From Agarivorans litoreus (lineage in GTDB: Bacteria; Pseudomonadota; Gammaproteobacteria; Enterobacterales; Celerinatantimonadaceae): DNA of 64,000 bases. The DNA lies in assembly GCF_019649015.1 (NCBI RefSeq), contig NZ_BLPI01000001.1, positions 2,847,001 through 2,911,000 on the forward strand. Reading direction: 5' to 3'. Made by a program: the position numbers and the translations under genes. The notes below the pieces were generated by a model that had not been told where the DNA came from, did no database searches, and saw only the letters and a program-made list of their open reading frames with translations. This document shows, in pieces, positions 48,684 to 59,235 of this stretch (position 1 is its first letter; every line of letters begins with the position of its first letter).

Positions 48684-49538
48684 ATGTCTCTTATTTCCTT
48701 ACTGCTTGCATTGAGTTTAGAGCGCGCTCGTCGCATTGGTGCTAGTTGGTGGTGGCAGCATGTTTTTCATTGGTGGCTACAGCGCTTTGATCGCGCTTCA
48801 GCGATTTGGCAAATTGCTATGGCAGTAGTGTTACCCACTTTGTTAATTGCGTGGCTGCAAGTAAGCATTAGTGGTTTGCTATTTGGCTTAGCCAATCTTG
48901 CGCTATGGATCTTTATCCCTTTACTTACACTAGGGTGCCCACCGATTCAGCAAGGTTATCGAGACTATCTGCGTGCTGCAGCTAGTGGCGACGAACAGGC
49001 CTGTAGTGACTTTAATCAGCAGCTGCTCAAACAAATTCATCCTTTGCATCAAGTGAGTGAGCAGGAGTCGATTGCTCTTACCACTGGTACTCAATTAATG
49101 TGGCTGAATTATCGCTACTATTTTGCGGTGATTTTCTTTTATGTATTAGCTGGCCCTGCTGGCGCAATTTTCTACGGTTGTAGCCGGGGTTTGCACTTAC
49201 ATAAAAGTACTGAGGTGCAGGCTTTGGAGCCTACGGTTAACAACTTTATGCACTACTTGGATTGGCTGCCATCTCGCTTGGCCAGCTTGTGTTACTTAGC
49301 GGTTGGCAATACCAGCGAAGCCCTACCTATTTGGTTACACGCCTTGCGTGATACCAAGCACAGCAATGGTTATTGGTTGGCGAAAGTAGCAGTGGCTGCA
49401 GAGCTCGATGAGCAAGAGAGTGAGCACGAAATGCTATGTGTAGCGACGACTTGCAGGTTTGTTAGTCTTGCTAAGCGCGGCATTATGCTGGCTATTGTGA
49501 TTATTGCTATTTTAACCATTGCAGGCTGGCTGATTTAA
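48684..49538 (+). CDS. ampE: AmpE family inner-membrane protein
   Basis: 284 aa with about four membrane segments. The family is linked to ampD and related to CobD/CbiB membrane proteins; its molecular role is not settled. Recognised by LISLLLALSLERARR at the N-terminus, the NYRYYFAVIFFYVLAGPAGA region and the position after ampD. Confidence 0.92.
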   Translation: MSLISLLLALSLERARRIGASWWWQHVFHWWLQRFDRASAIWQIAMAVVLPTLLIAWLQVSISGLLFGLANLALWIFIPLLTLGCPPIQQGYRDYLRAAASGDEQACSDFNQQLLKQIHPLHQVSEQESIALTTGTQLMWLNYRYYFAVIFFYVLAGPAGAIFYGCSRGLHLHKSTEVQALEPTVNNFMHYLDWLPSRLASLCYLAVGNTSEALPIWLHALRDTKHSNGYWLAKVAVAAELDEQESEHEMLCVATTCRFVSLAKRGIMLAIVIIAILTIAGWLI

Positions 49539-49555
49539 GCCGCTACTCAGCGGCT
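49538..49555. terminator. Short hairpin after ampE
   Basis: AGCCGCT-ACTC-AGCGGCT, seven pairs, starting at the ampE stop. It has no T run, so termination is unsure. Confidence 0.4.
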
Positions 49556-49632
49556 GCCTGTTTCCATCTATTTTTACATAATCTTGTAAATTCCTTTCTC
49601 CTTGTTACATTTGCCCGATCTTGTGCACAAAA

Positions 49633-49647
49633 AAAGGTCTGACCAAT
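49633..49647 (+). promoter_or_regulatory. Second PdhR-like site (half conserved)
   Basis: AAAGGTCTGACCAAT: the right half matches the PdhR consensus and the left half only GGT. It is 127 bases upstream of the main operator. Confidence 0.45.
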
Positions 49648-49759
49648 TATATTTGTCGTACAAAAGGCTTTACTTATTTTGCGATAAGTGCTGGCTAAAT
49701 TGATGTGGGTCAATTTTTCTGGACAGCGTGTTTCTGATTTGTTAATTTGCTGCGTGTAA

Positions 49760-49774
49760 ATTGGTATTACCAAT
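49760..49774 (+). promoter_or_regulatory. PdhR operator
   Basis: ATTGGTATTACCAAT, a perfect match to the known PdhR consensus ATTGGT-N3-ACCAAT, 20 bases before the pdhR start. Repression relieved by pyruvate is the known mode. Confidence 0.88.
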
Positions 49775-49794
49775 ATTAAGTGCAACGGAAATTA

Positions 49795-50559
49795 ATGAGC
49801 TACCAACGAATTAAGCCACCTAAACTCGCTGATGTTATTGCAAAGCAACTAGAGCGAATGATCTTAGAAGGAAGTTTACCGCCGGGTGAACGTTTACCTG
49901 CTGAGCGCGAGTTGGCTAAGCAATTCGATGTATCACGCCCGTCATTGCGCGAAGCGATTCAGCAACTGGAGGCGAAAGGCCTGGTAGTAAGACGCCAAGG
50001 CGGCGGTACTTATGTGCAACAAAAGCTGCGTGAGGCACTAACCGATCCGCTGTTTAATTTATTGTCCAACCATGATGAAAGCCAACTAGACTTGTTGGAG
50101 TTTCGTCATGCGGTAGAAGGTATCTCGGCTTATTACGCGGCACTGCGCGGTACTGAAGCCGATTTAGATAAAGTGCAAGCCAGTCATGAACGGATTGAAC
50201 TTGCGCAACAAGACGGCGATACCATTAGTGAAGCTAAAGCCGTTTTGCGTTTTTATGAAGCCATTGCTGAGGCGTCACATAACTTAGTATTGCTTCATTT
50301 AATTAGAGGTTTGAGTCCATTGTTAGAAAAAAACATCATGGACAATTTTCAGGTGTTGTATACGCGTCCTAATGTGGCTGACAAGATCCGCCATCATCGG
50401 TCACTTATGCTGCAAGCCATTCTCGATGGTAAGCCAGACGACGCCAGGGAAGCCTCACACAAGCATTTAGCGTTTATTGAAGAAACGCTACTACAAATCG
50501 AACGAGAAGAAAGCCGAGTTGAGCGTTCTAATCGCCGTTTAAAACAATTGAAAGTGTAA
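49795..50559 (+). CDS. pdhR: Pyruvate dehydrogenase complex repressor PdhR (GntR/FadR type)
   Basis: 254 aa, the E. coli length. The N-terminal winged helix ([34 protein letters not shown] region, about residues 8-72) is followed by an FCD ligand domain that senses pyruvate. The start is taken at 49795 ([11 protein letters not shown]) rather than 49780. Directly upstream of aceE-aceF-lpd with its own operator in front. Confidence 0.96.
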   Translation: MSYQRIKPPKLADVIAKQLERMILEGSLPPGERLPAERELAKQFDVSRPSLREAIQQLEAKGLVVRRQGGGTYVQQKLREALTDPLFNLLSNHDESQLDLLEFRHAVEGISAYYAALRGTEADLDKVQASHERIELAQQDGDTISEAKAVLRFYEAIAEASHNLVLLHLIRGLSPLLEKNIMDNFQVLYTRPNVADKIRHHRSLMLQAILDGKPDDAREASHKHLAFIEETLLQIEREESRVERSNRRLKQLKV

Positions 50560-50618
50560 GCCAAAAGCTTGGTAACAAGTTTTCTGGGAAACTATTAATA
50601 ACTGATAAGGAAACAGCC

Positions 50619-53276
50619 ATGTCAGAGGTACTGAAGCATGATGTTGACTCACTAGAAACTCGTGAGTGGATAGACGCCATTGAATCTGTGATCCGTGAAG
50701 AAGGCGTTGAACGTGCCCAGTTCTTGTTGGAGCAGGTCATCGCTAACGCGGGCATAGATGGACTCGCTGGCCCTGGTGGGTCAATCACTAGTGATTACAT
50801 CAACACCATTTCGGTGGCAGAACAACCTGAATACCCGGGTGACAGCGCAATAGAGCGTCGTATTCGTTCAATTATTCGCTGGAATGCGATCATGATTGTA
50901 TTGCGTGCCTCTAAAAAGGACCTCGACTTAGGCGGCCACATGGCTTCTTACCAGTCTTCTGCAGCATTTTACGAAGTGTGTTTTAACCACTTTTTTAAAG
51001 CGCGCAATGAAAAAGATGGTGGCGATTTAGTTTATTACCAAGGGCATATCTCTCCTGGTATTTATGCTCGTGCCTTTGTTGAAGGCCGTTTAACTGCAGA
51101 GCAACTAGACAGTTTCCGCCAAGAGGTAGACGGTAAAGGCTTAAGCTCTTACCCGCATCCTAAGTTGATGCCTGAGTTCTGGCAATTCCCAACAGTTTCT
51201 ATGGGTCTTGGTCCAATTTCTGCCATTTACCAAGCTCGCTTCCTTAAGTACCTAACTGGTCGCGGCTTAAAAGATTGTTCTGGCCAACGTGTTTATGCCT
51301 TCCTTGGTGACGGCGAAATGGACGAGCCGGAATCACGTGGCGCAATTTCTTTCGCAGCGCGTGAGAAATTAGATAACTTATGTTTCCTGATTAACTGTAA
51401 CTTGCAGCGCCTAGACGGCCCGGTTATGGGTAACGGCAAAATCATTCAAGAGCTAGAAGGCCTATTTAAAGGTGCTGGCTGGAATGTGATTAAAGTGGTT
51501 TGGGGCAGCGAGTGGGATAGCCTACTAAGCAAAGACAGTTCAGGTAAGTTGTTGCAACTGATGAACGAAACCGTTGATGGCGACTACCAAACCTTTAAAT
51601 CTAAATACGGTGCTTACGTGCGTGAACACTTCTTTGGTAAGTACAGTGAAACGGCTGCCTTAGTTAAAGATATGTCTGATGACGAAATTTTTGCTCTACG
51701 CCGCGGTGGTCACGATCCAGTTAAGCTTTACGCAGCCTTTGATAAAGCACGCAAAACCTCGGGCGCTCCAACTGTAATTCTTGCTAAAACCGTTAAAGGT
51801 TATGGCATGGGTGAAGCCGCTCAAGGTAAAAACATTGCGCACCAGGTTAAGAAGATGGACATGACTCATGTTCAACAATTCCGTGACCGCTTGGGTGTAG
51901 ATGTTAGTGATGAAGCGCTACCTAGCTTGCCATACATCGAACTTAAGCCGGGTACACCAGAGCACGATTACTTGCACGCTCGTCGTAAAGAGCTAGCTGG
52001 TTACACGCCATCGCGTTTACCTAACTTCACGCAAGAGTTAGCCATTCCTGAGTTGAGCGAATTTGATGCGCTACTAGGCGAGCAAAAACGTGATATTTCA
52101 ACCACTATGGCTTATGTTCGTGCCTTAAATGTAATGCTTAAAAACAAAGGCATTGGTAAAAACGTAGTGCCAATTATTGCCGATGAAGCACGTACTTTTG
52201 GTATGGAAGGTTTGTTCCGCCAAATTGGTATCTACAACCCAAGTGGCCAAACTTACACTCCGCAAGATAGAGAGCAAGTGTCTTACTATAAAGAAGATAC
52301 TAGCGGTCAAGTATTGCAAGAAGGTATTAACGAGCTAGGTGCTATGAGTTCATGGGTAGCTGCTGCTACTTCTTACAGCACCAACGACGTGCCAATGATC
52401 CCATTCTATATCTATTACTCAATGTTTGGTTTCCAACGTGTGGGCGATATGTGTTGGATGGCGGGTGACCAACAAGCGCGTGGTTTCCTACTAGGTGCTA
52501 CTGCCGGTCGTACAACGCTAAATGGCGAAGGCTTGCAACATGAAGATGGCCACAGCTTAATTTTGGCGAACACCATCCCTAACTGTATTTCTTACGACCC
52601 AAGCTTTGCCTTTGAAGTTGCGGTAATTCTACAAGATGGTTTACGCCGTATGTACGGTGACCAAGAGAATGTTTACTACTACTTAACTCTAATGAATGAA
52701 AACTACCATCAACCAGCTATGCCAGCAGGCGCTGAAGAAGGTATTCGTAAGGGTATTTACAAGTTTGAAGAAAACAAAGGTGCTAAAGGCCAAGTTCAGT
52801 TATTAGGTTCGGGCACCATCATGCAGCAAGTATTGAAAGCTGCCAAAGTATTGAGCGAAGAGTACGACATTGCATCTGATGTATTTAGCGTAACGTCTTT
52901 CAACGAGTTAACCCGTGAAGGTCAAGCTGTTGAGCGTGCCAACATGTTAAACCCTGAAGGGGAAGCGCAAGTGGCTTACATCACTGAGGCGTTAACTGAC
53001 GCGCCAACAATTGCTGCGACCGATTACATGAAGCAATACGCAGAGCAAGTTCGTGCATACATTCCTGGCAGTTACAAAGTATTGGGTACCGATGGCTTTG
53101 GCCGTAGTGATAGCCGTGAGAACTTGCGTCGTCACTTTGAAGTAAATGCTGACTACATCGTAGTAGCTGCACTTACTGAGCTAGCTAAAGCTGGCACTTT
53201 AGATAAGAAAGTTGTGAGCGAAGCGATTGCAAAATACGACATCGACACTAACAAAACTAACCCTCTCTACGCGTAA
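50619..53276 (+). CDS. aceE: Pyruvate dehydrogenase E1 component (homodimeric)
   Basis: 885 aa thiamine diphosphate enzyme that decarboxylates pyruvate and acetylates the lipoyl arm of AceF. The ThDP motif GDGEMDEPESRGAI (near residue 230) and the DGQENVYYYLTLMNENY-like C-terminal block are conserved. Length matches the gammaproteobacterial type. Twelve bases before aceF. Confidence 0.98.
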   Translation: MSEVLKHDVDSLETREWIDAIESVIREEGVERAQFLLEQVIANAGIDGLAGPGGSITSDYINTISVAEQPEYPGDSAIERRIRSIIRWNAIMIVLRASKKDLDLGGHMASYQSSAAFYEVCFNHFFKARNEKDGGDLVYYQGHISPGIYARAFVEGRLTAEQLDSFRQEVDGKGLSSYPHPKLMPEFWQFPTVSMGLGPISAIYQARFLKYLTGRGLKDCSGQRVYAFLGDGEMDEPESRGAISFAAREKLDNLCFLINCNLQRLDGPVMGNGKIIQELEGLFKGAGWNVIKVVWGSEWDSLLSKDSSGKLLQLMNETVDGDYQTFKSKYGAYVREHFFGKYSETAALVKDMSDDEIFALRRGGHDPVKLYAAFDKARKTSGAPTVILAKTVKGYGMGEAAQGKNIAHQVKKMDMTHVQQFRDRLGVDVSDEALPSLPYIELKPGTPEHDYLHARRKELAGYTPSRLPNFTQELAIPELSEFDALLGEQKRDISTTMAYVRALNVMLKNKGIGKNVVPIIADEARTFGMEGLFRQIGIYNPSGQTYTPQDREQVSYYKEDTSGQVLQEGINELGAMSSWVAAATSYSTNDVPMIPFYIYYSMFGFQRVGDMCWMAGDQQARGFLLGATAGRTTLNGEGLQHEDGHSLILANTIPNCISYDPSFAFEVAVILQDGLRRMYGDQENVYYYLTLMNENYHQPAMPAGAEEGIRKGIYKFEENKGAKGQVQLLGSGTIMQQVLKAAKVLSEEYDIASDVFSVTSFNELTREGQAVERANMLNPEGEAQVAYITEALTDAPTIAATDYMKQYAEQVRAYIPGSYKVLGTDGFGRSDSRENLRRHFEVNADYIVVAALTELAKAGTLDKKVVSEAIAKYDIDTNKTNPLYA

Positions 53277-53288
53277 GGGCGAATAGCT

Positions 53289-55139
53289 ATGAGTATTGAA
53301 ATTTTTGTACCAGATATTGGCGCTGATGAAGTAGAAGTGACCGAGATCTTTGTTGAAGTTGGCGATAGCGTAGAATTAGAGCAATCGTTAATTTCGGTAG
53401 AAGGCGACAAAGCGGCAATGGAAGTTCCAGCTTCTCAAGCTGGCGTTGTAAAAGAAATTAAAGTAGCGGTAGGCGACAGCGTAGCCACTAACGCATTAAT
53501 TATGATCTTCGAAGCTGAAGGCGCAGCCGAGCAACCAGCGGCAGCTCCGGCAGAAGCCGCGGCTCCTGCAGCAAGTTCAGTTGAACTGGTTCATGTGCCA
53601 GATATTGGTGATGATGAAGTTGAAGTGACCGAAGTAGCAGTAAGTGTTGGCGATGTAATTGAAGCTGAGCAAACGCTTATTTCGGTTGAAGGCGACAAAG
53701 CGGCAATGGAAGTACCTGCGCCATTTGCTGGCACGGTTAAAGCCATTAGCATTGCAGTAGGCGATAAAGTGTCTACTGGTACGCTAATTATGGAATTTGA
53801 AGTTGCTGGTTCTGCACCTGCTGCGCCTGTGGCAGAGGCTCCAGCGGCTGCTCCTGCAGCTTCGCAGCTTCAAGAAGTTAACATCCCTGATATTGGCGAT
53901 GATGAAGTTGAAGTGACTGAAGTTGCCGTTTCCGTTGGCGATAGCGTAGAGCTAGAGCAAACGCTTATCTCTGTTGAAGGTGATAAAGCGGCAATGGAAG
54001 TTCCTGCACCTTTCGCTGGTGTAGTGAAAGAGCTTAAAGTAGCTGTTGGCGATAAAGTTAACACTGGCTCGCTGATCATGGTGTTTGAAGTCACTTCTGC
54101 AGCACCTGCTGCCAGCGCACCAGCCGCGCCGGCTGAAGCTCCAAAACCAGCTGCAGCGCCTGCACCAGCAAGTAAGCCTGTGAGTGCACCAGCTAAATCG
54201 GGTGAATTTGTAGAGAATAGTGCTTATGTACATGCCTCTCCAGTAATTCGCCGTTTAGCGCGTGAGTTTGGTGTTGATTTAGCCAAAGTTAAAGGTTCGG
54301 GCCGTAAAGGGCGTATCGTAAAAGAAGACGTTCAAGCTTACGTTAAGCAAGCGGTTAAAGTTCTAGAGTCTGGCGCTAGCGCTGGTGGCTCAGGCATGGA
54401 CGTAGCAGCATGGCCAAGCATTGATTACTCTAAATTTGGTGAAGTGGAAGAAGTGCCACTATCACGTATTCAGAAAATCTCTGGTCCTGCACTGCACCGT
54501 AACTGGGTGAAAATCCCTCACGTTACCCAGTTTGACGAAGCCGACATTTCAGAAATGGAAGCTTTCCGTAAAGAGCAAAACGTGATTGCTGAGAAGCAAC
54601 AGTTAGGCTTTAAGATCACGCCGCTAGTGTTCATGCTAAAAGCTGCTGCTAAAACCTTAGAGAGCATGCCTAAGTTTAACTCGGCACTGTCTGACGATGG
54701 CAATAGCCTCATCATGAAGAAGTACATCCATATCGGTATCGCGGTAGATACGCCAAACGGCTTGGTTGTACCGGTAGTGCGTGACGTGAATAAGAAAGGC
54801 ATTTATCAGCTATCTGAAGAGTTGGTAGAAATTTCTAAGAAGGCACGCGCGGGTAAGCTTACTGCTTCAGACATGCAGGGCGGATGTTTCACTATTTCTA
54901 GCCTTGGCGGTATTGGTGGTACTCAGTTTACACCTATCGTAAATGCGCCTGAGGTGGCCATTTTGGGGGTTTCGCGCAGTGAGATGAAACCAAAGTGGAA
55001 CGGCAAAGACTTTGTACCGAAGCTAATGTTGCCATTGGCACTGTCTTACGATCACCGAGTGATTGATGGGGCCGACGGTGCGAGATTTATCTCAACATTA
55101 AGTGGCTTGTTGGGCGACATTCGCCGATTAGTACTTTAG
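53289..55139 (+). CDS. aceF: Dihydrolipoamide acetyltransferase (PDH E2) with three lipoyl domains
   Basis: 616 aa. Three tandem lipoyl domains carry the lipoylated lysine in [10 protein letters not shown] at K41, K137 and K233, joined by Ala/Pro linkers. A peripheral-subunit-binding domain ([19 protein letters not shown], about 317-335) and the catalytic domain with [15 protein letters not shown] near the C-terminus follow. The three lipoyl domains are near-identical in places, so the DNA is internally repetitive. Confidence 0.98.
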   Translation: MSIEIFVPDIGADEVEVTEIFVEVGDSVELEQSLISVEGDKAAMEVPASQAGVVKEIKVAVGDSVATNALIMIFEAEGAAEQPAAAPAEAAAPAASSVELVHVPDIGDDEVEVTEVAVSVGDVIEAEQTLISVEGDKAAMEVPAPFAGTVKAISIAVGDKVSTGTLIMEFEVAGSAPAAPVAEAPAAAPAASQLQEVNIPDIGDDEVEVTEVAVSVGDSVELEQTLISVEGDKAAMEVPAPFAGVVKELKVAVGDKVNTGSLIMVFEVTSAAPAASAPAAPAEAPKPAAAPAPASKPVSAPAKSGEFVENSAYVHASPVIRRLAREFGVDLAKVKGSGRKGRIVKEDVQAYVKQAVKVLESGASAGGSGMDVAAWPSIDYSKFGEVEEVPLSRIQKISGPALHRNWVKIPHVTQFDEADISEMEAFRKEQNVIAEKQQLGFKITPLVFMLKAAAKTLESMPKFNSALSDDGNSLIMKKYIHIGIAVDTPNGLVVPVVRDVNKKGIYQLSEELVEISKKARAGKLTASDMQGGCFTISSLGGIGGTQFTPIVNAPEVAILGVSRSEMKPKWNGKDFVPKLMLPLALSYDHRVIDGADGARFISTLSGLLGDIRRLVL

Positions 55140-55143
55140 TAAT

Positions 55144-55179
55144 AAGAGCTGGGTGTTTATCACCCGGCTCTTCTTTTTT
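55144..55179 (+). terminator. Hairpin terminator after aceF
   Basis: AAGAGCTGGGTG-TTTAT-CACCCGGCTCTT followed by CTTTTTTAT. It separates aceEF from lpd, so lpd probably also has its own promoter in 55180-55260. Confidence 0.8.
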
Positions 55180-55270
55180 ATACCGATTAACCGTAAACTC
55201 AGTTTAGCTGCATGGTTGACACTTTTACCCTACAGCAGCTTTACAACATAACAATACCAAGAGGTCATCA

Positions 55271-56704
55271 ATGAGTAAGGAAATCAAGACCCAGGTGGTA
55301 GTACTGGGTGCAGGCCCTGCAGGTTATTCTGCTGCCTTCCGTGCTGCCGATTTAGGTTTGGAAACAGTAATTGTAGAACGCTACGCCACCCTCGGCGGAG
55401 TATGTTTGAATGTGGGTTGTATCCCATCAAAAGCTTTATTACACGTAGCTAAAGTGATTGAAGAAGCAAAATCACTGGCCGAGCACGGCATTGTGTTTGG
55501 TGAGCCACAAACCGATATTAATAAAATCCGTACCTGGAAAGAGAAAGTAATCAGTCAATTGACTGGCGGCCTCGATGGTATGGCTAAAATGCGTAAAGTT
55601 AAAGTGGTACAAGGCTTAGGTAAGTTTACCGGCGCTAACTCACTAGAAGTAACTGGTGATGACGGTGAAGCCACCACCATTAACTTTGACAACGCAATTA
55701 TTGCTGCTGGCTCACGCCCGGTTAAGTTGCCATTTATTCCGCACAATGACCCACGTGTATGGGATTCAACTGACGCACTAGAGCTTAAAGAAGTGCCTGG
55801 TAAGTTGTTGGTATTAGGTGGCGGTATTATTGGCCTAGAAATGGGTACCGTATACGGCGCACTAGGCAGTGAGATTGACGTAGTAGAATTTGCTGATCAA
55901 CTTGTCCCAGCAGCCGATAAAGATGTTGTGCGTGCTTATACCAAAAAAGTGAAAGACAAATTCAACATCATGCTTGAAACCAAAGTGGTAGCCGTTGAGT
56001 CGAAAACAGACGGCTTATACGTAACTTACGAAGGTAAGCAAGCTCCACATGAGCCAGTACGTTACGACGCAGTATTGGTTGCGGTAGGTCGTGTACCAAA
56101 TGGCTTAGGTTTAGATGCTGAGAAAGCTGGTATTGAAGTGACTGAGCGCGGCTTTATTGAAGTTGATAAACAGCTTCGTACTAACGTGCCTCACATTCAC
56201 GCTATTGGCGACATCGTAGGGCAACCTATGTTGGCACACAAAGGGGTGCATGAAGGCCACGTAGCGGCAGAGGTAATCTCTGGTAAGAAACACTTCTTCG
56301 ATCCTAAAGTTATCCCTTCGATTGCTTACACCGAGCCAGAGATGGCATGGGTAGGTTTAACCGAGAAAGAAGCTAAAGCACAAGGCATTAACTACGAAGC
56401 TTCAGTATTCCCATGGGCTGCTTCGGGCCGTGCAATTGCTTCTGACTGTCCAGATGGCATGACTAAGATGATCTTTGATAAAGAGTCTGGTCGTGTAATT
56501 GGTGGTGCGGTAGTGGGCACCAACGGTGGTGAATTGTTAGGTGAAATTGGCTTAGCGATTGAGATGGGCTGTGATGCTGAAGACATCGCGTTAACCATTC
56601 ACGCTCACCCAACCTTACATGAATCGGTTGGCTTGGCTGCAGAGATTTTTGAAGGTAGCATTACCGACCTTCCAAATGCGAAAGCCAAGAAAAAGAAAAA
56701 ATAG
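55271..56704 (+). CDS. lpd: Dihydrolipoamide dehydrogenase (E3)
   Basis: 477 aa flavoprotein that reoxidises the lipoyl groups of AceF and of other 2-oxoacid dehydrogenases. FAD motif GAGPAGYSAA (near residue 13), redox disulfide C45/C50 in GGVCLNVGC, a second Rossmann motif GGGIIGLEMG, and the catalytic HAHPTLHE near the C-terminus. Confidence 0.98.
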   Translation: MSKEIKTQVVVLGAGPAGYSAAFRAADLGLETVIVERYATLGGVCLNVGCIPSKALLHVAKVIEEAKSLAEHGIVFGEPQTDINKIRTWKEKVISQLTGGLDGMAKMRKVKVVQGLGKFTGANSLEVTGDDGEATTINFDNAIIAAGSRPVKLPFIPHNDPRVWDSTDALELKEVPGKLLVLGGGIIGLEMGTVYGALGSEIDVVEFADQLVPAADKDVVRAYTKKVKDKFNIMLETKVVAVESKTDGLYVTYEGKQAPHEPVRYDAVLVAVGRVPNGLGLDAEKAGIEVTERGFIEVDKQLRTNVPHIHAIGDIVGQPMLAHKGVHEGHVAAEVISGKKHFFDPKVIPSIAYTEPEMAWVGLTEKEAKAQGINYEASVFPWAASGRAIASDCPDGMTKMIFDKESGRVIGGAVVGTNGGELLGEIGLAIEMGCDAEDIALTIHAHPTLHESVGLAAEIFEGSITDLPNAKAKKKKK

Positions 56705-56732
56705 ACTGAATTAGTCTAGAAATCTACAGTTA

Positions 56733-56762
56733 TAAAGGCAGCTTAGGCTGCCTTTATTGTTT
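56733..56762 (+). terminator. Terminator after lpd
   Basis: AAAGGCAGC-TTAG-GCTGCCTTT followed by ATTGTTTATG. Confidence 0.75.
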
Positions 56763-56785
56763 ATGTTTCAAAGGAATGACTCTGC

Positions 56786-59002
56786 ATGCGGCTATCATAC
56801 AAGGCCTTAGGGCTGATATTGCTAGTACTTTTTTCATCATCTGTTATTGCCCGCCCCAAAATAGGCTTGGCGCTCAGTGGCGGAGGGGCAAAAGGCGCGG
56901 CGCATTTGGGGGTTATTCAATTACTCGAAGAAAACCAAATTCCTGTCGATTATGTTGCCGGAACCAGTATGGGAGCCTATTTTGGCGCCATGCTCGCCAT
57001 GGGTTATAGCGCGCAAGAGATTGAAGAACTGACGTTTTCAATTCACTGGGAAAGTGGCTTTGTTGACGATGTCACTCGCAGTGAGTTGTCGCTAAGAAGT
57101 AAAAAGCAAAAAGATGACTACCAAATAGCCTTACCAATCGGGGTTAATAAAGACGGCGTTCAAATACCCAAAGGTGCCGTGCAAGGCCAAACCATGGCCG
57201 ATATTTTACGCTCTGCCACCAGTAATTTAGAAGCATTAGAAAGCTTTGATGAGTTGGCTATTCCTTATCGTGCTGTGGCCACAGATATGGCCACGATGAC
57301 TCCTTACATCCTCAAGCAAGGTGATTTGGCTGTTGCGATGCAAGCAAGTATGTCGGTGCCTGGTGCTTTACGTCCGGTAGAGCTTGACGGTAAGCAGCTT
57401 TCTGACGGAGGGGTGGTCAACAATATGCCCGTGGATGTATTAAAAGAAATGGGTGCAGATATCATTATTGCAGTGGATATTGGTGCGCGGCTAAAAACTC
57501 AAGAAGAGCTTAATACGGCAGTTGATATGGTTGACCAGCTGTCAATTTTTCTTACCCGATCTGGTACCGAACGGCAAATTGCGCTGCTAGACGCAGATGA
57601 CCTACTTATTTCCCCTGATGTGACAGGCATCGATACCGCAGACTTCAAGCTAATGCCCTTAGCTGTGGAAAGAGGTAAGCAAGCGGCAGCCGGGCCTATC
57701 GGGCAGCTAGCAAAGCGTATTCATAGTGCTGATCAAGACAAGGTTTATTTGGCTTATCAACAAAAGGTTAAAGAGCGCAGGGCCACACTTAAATTACATG
57801 AACAATTTGTGGTGAGTAAAATTGAACTAAATAACAACTCAGCGTTGAGCGACCAAGTGATTCTAACTCGATTAAAACTTAATCGAGGTGAATTATTGTC
57901 TAAGGCTCAACTTGAAGAGAAAATTAGTCAGCTATATGCCTTGGGAACTTTCGAGAGAGTCGATTACCGCATTAGCACAGAGCAAGGCGAAAATATTATT
58001 CATGTAGATACGCAGGAAAAGCGCTGGGGGCCTGGTTACTTTGATATGAAGCTTGGTTTACAAGAAAACTTTTCTGATCGTACTGAAGCTAACTTAGGCC
58101 TCGGATTTACCTTAACGAACCTAAACGAGTATGGCGCAGAGTGGCGTAATGAGTTTGAAATCGGTTCGATAAAACGTCTATTTAGCGAATATTACTCTCC
58201 ATTTACTAACAGTCTTAAATATACTTGGTTAGCTTCGGTAGAATACGATAAACGTAGTCGTCGTTTATACGGCTTAAATGAAGGCATTGAATACCTTGAA
58301 GCTGACTTTAGCGATATTACTTTGCGCACTCAGCTATCTTGGGATTATAAACCGTGGCAAGAGTGGGGGCTTGGCGTAGCCGCTAGGCATGGAGATATCG
58401 AGTTAAACGGGATTAGTGGTGATGCCAGCTATTGGCTATATGGTCCTTATTTTAGATTTGATTACGATACCTTGAATAGTTGGGCTTTTCCGACGCAAGG
58501 TAAAATGCTGGATCTTGGTCTAACCCTCTATCACGAAGATGTGCAAGGCTTATCAAGTGTCTTCGCGCCTACCTTTGAGGTCCGCTGGAAAGTACCATTT
58601 GGCTGGAACAAGCATTATTTTAATTGGTTTGGTGAATATGGCAGTGCTGGAAGTGATTTTATAGTGCCAACGGATGCTCAAGATCTAGGTGGCTTTTTAC
58701 GTCTTTCTGGTTTTAAGTATGAGCAATTATCGGGTCGTTATAAGGCGCTAACTGGCCTCATGTACTTTTATCAGCTGCATTACTTTCAATCTCCTATAAT
58801 ACAAGCGCCGGTTTTTGTCGGAGGCTCCTTAGAAAACGGCGGAGTATGGAATAGCTCTGATGAAATTTCTTATAGCAGTGCGCTGTGGGCCGGCAGTATT
58901 TTTGCTGCTTTAGACACCAGTGTATTAGGGCCAGTGGTACTTGCCTATGGGCATAACGAATCGGAGCAAACTTTATACTTATTTATCGGCAATGACTTCT
59001 AA
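56786..59002 (+). CDS. Patatin-like phospholipase autotransporter (type Vd, PlpD-like)
   Basis: 738 aa. A signal peptide (about residues 1-22) is followed by a patatin domain: oxyanion loop SGGGAKGAAH (31-40), nucleophile S61 in GTSMG, and the dyad D207 in SDGG. A POTRA-like region (about 345-415) and a C-terminal Omp85-type beta-barrel ending in phenylalanine (LYLFIGNDF) complete it. The catalytic dyad is intact, so lipase activity is expected; surface display or release is known for P. aeruginosa PlpD and is inferred here. It stands alone between lpd and acnB. Confidence 0.9.
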   Translation: MRLSYKALGLILLVLFSSSVIARPKIGLALSGGGAKGAAHLGVIQLLEENQIPVDYVAGTSMGAYFGAMLAMGYSAQEIEELTFSIHWESGFVDDVTRSELSLRSKKQKDDYQIALPIGVNKDGVQIPKGAVQGQTMADILRSATSNLEALESFDELAIPYRAVATDMATMTPYILKQGDLAVAMQASMSVPGALRPVELDGKQLSDGGVVNNMPVDVLKEMGADIIIAVDIGARLKTQEELNTAVDMVDQLSIFLTRSGTERQIALLDADDLLISPDVTGIDTADFKLMPLAVERGKQAAAGPIGQLAKRIHSADQDKVYLAYQQKVKERRATLKLHEQFVVSKIELNNNSALSDQVILTRLKLNRGELLSKAQLEEKISQLYALGTFERVDYRISTEQGENIIHVDTQEKRWGPGYFDMKLGLQENFSDRTEANLGLGFTLTNLNEYGAEWRNEFEIGSIKRLFSEYYSPFTNSLKYTWLASVEYDKRSRRLYGLNEGIEYLEADFSDITLRTQLSWDYKPWQEWGLGVAARHGDIELNGISGDASYWLYGPYFRFDYDTLNSWAFPTQGKMLDLGLTLYHEDVQGLSSVFAPTFEVRWKVPFGWNKHYFNWFGEYGSAGSDFIVPTDAQDLGGFLRLSGFKYEQLSGRYKALTGLMYFYQLHYFQSPIIQAPVFVGGSLENGGVWNSSDEISYSSALWAGSIFAALDTSVLGPVVLAYGHNESEQTLYLFIGNDF

Positions 59003-59148
59003 ATAAGTGATAAATGTGAATAAATTGTAACTTTTCCGCTTGTGGCTAAAGTATAATAAAGTTTGTAAGTTGTTGTTATAAAATGATTTAACTGTTTTTT
59101 TGTTAGCTTGGCTGAAACGTCGATATTTTAATTTATAGTTAAAACGGC

Positions 59149-59154
59149 TATAAT
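59149..59154 (+). promoter_or_regulatory. acnB -10 box
   Basis: TATAAT about 80 bases before the acnB start; -35 region weak (TTTTAA, 17-base spacing). The RNA would begin near 59161 and fold at once into GGCCAG ... CTGGCC (59168-59173 / 59181-59186). Confidence 0.55.
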
Positions 59155-59235
59155 CTCAGCCCCATGTGGCCAGCAACGCTCTGGCCCATATATATGGATA
59201 TCCCCTACGGGCATTATTACAATAAGGAGCGAGCC

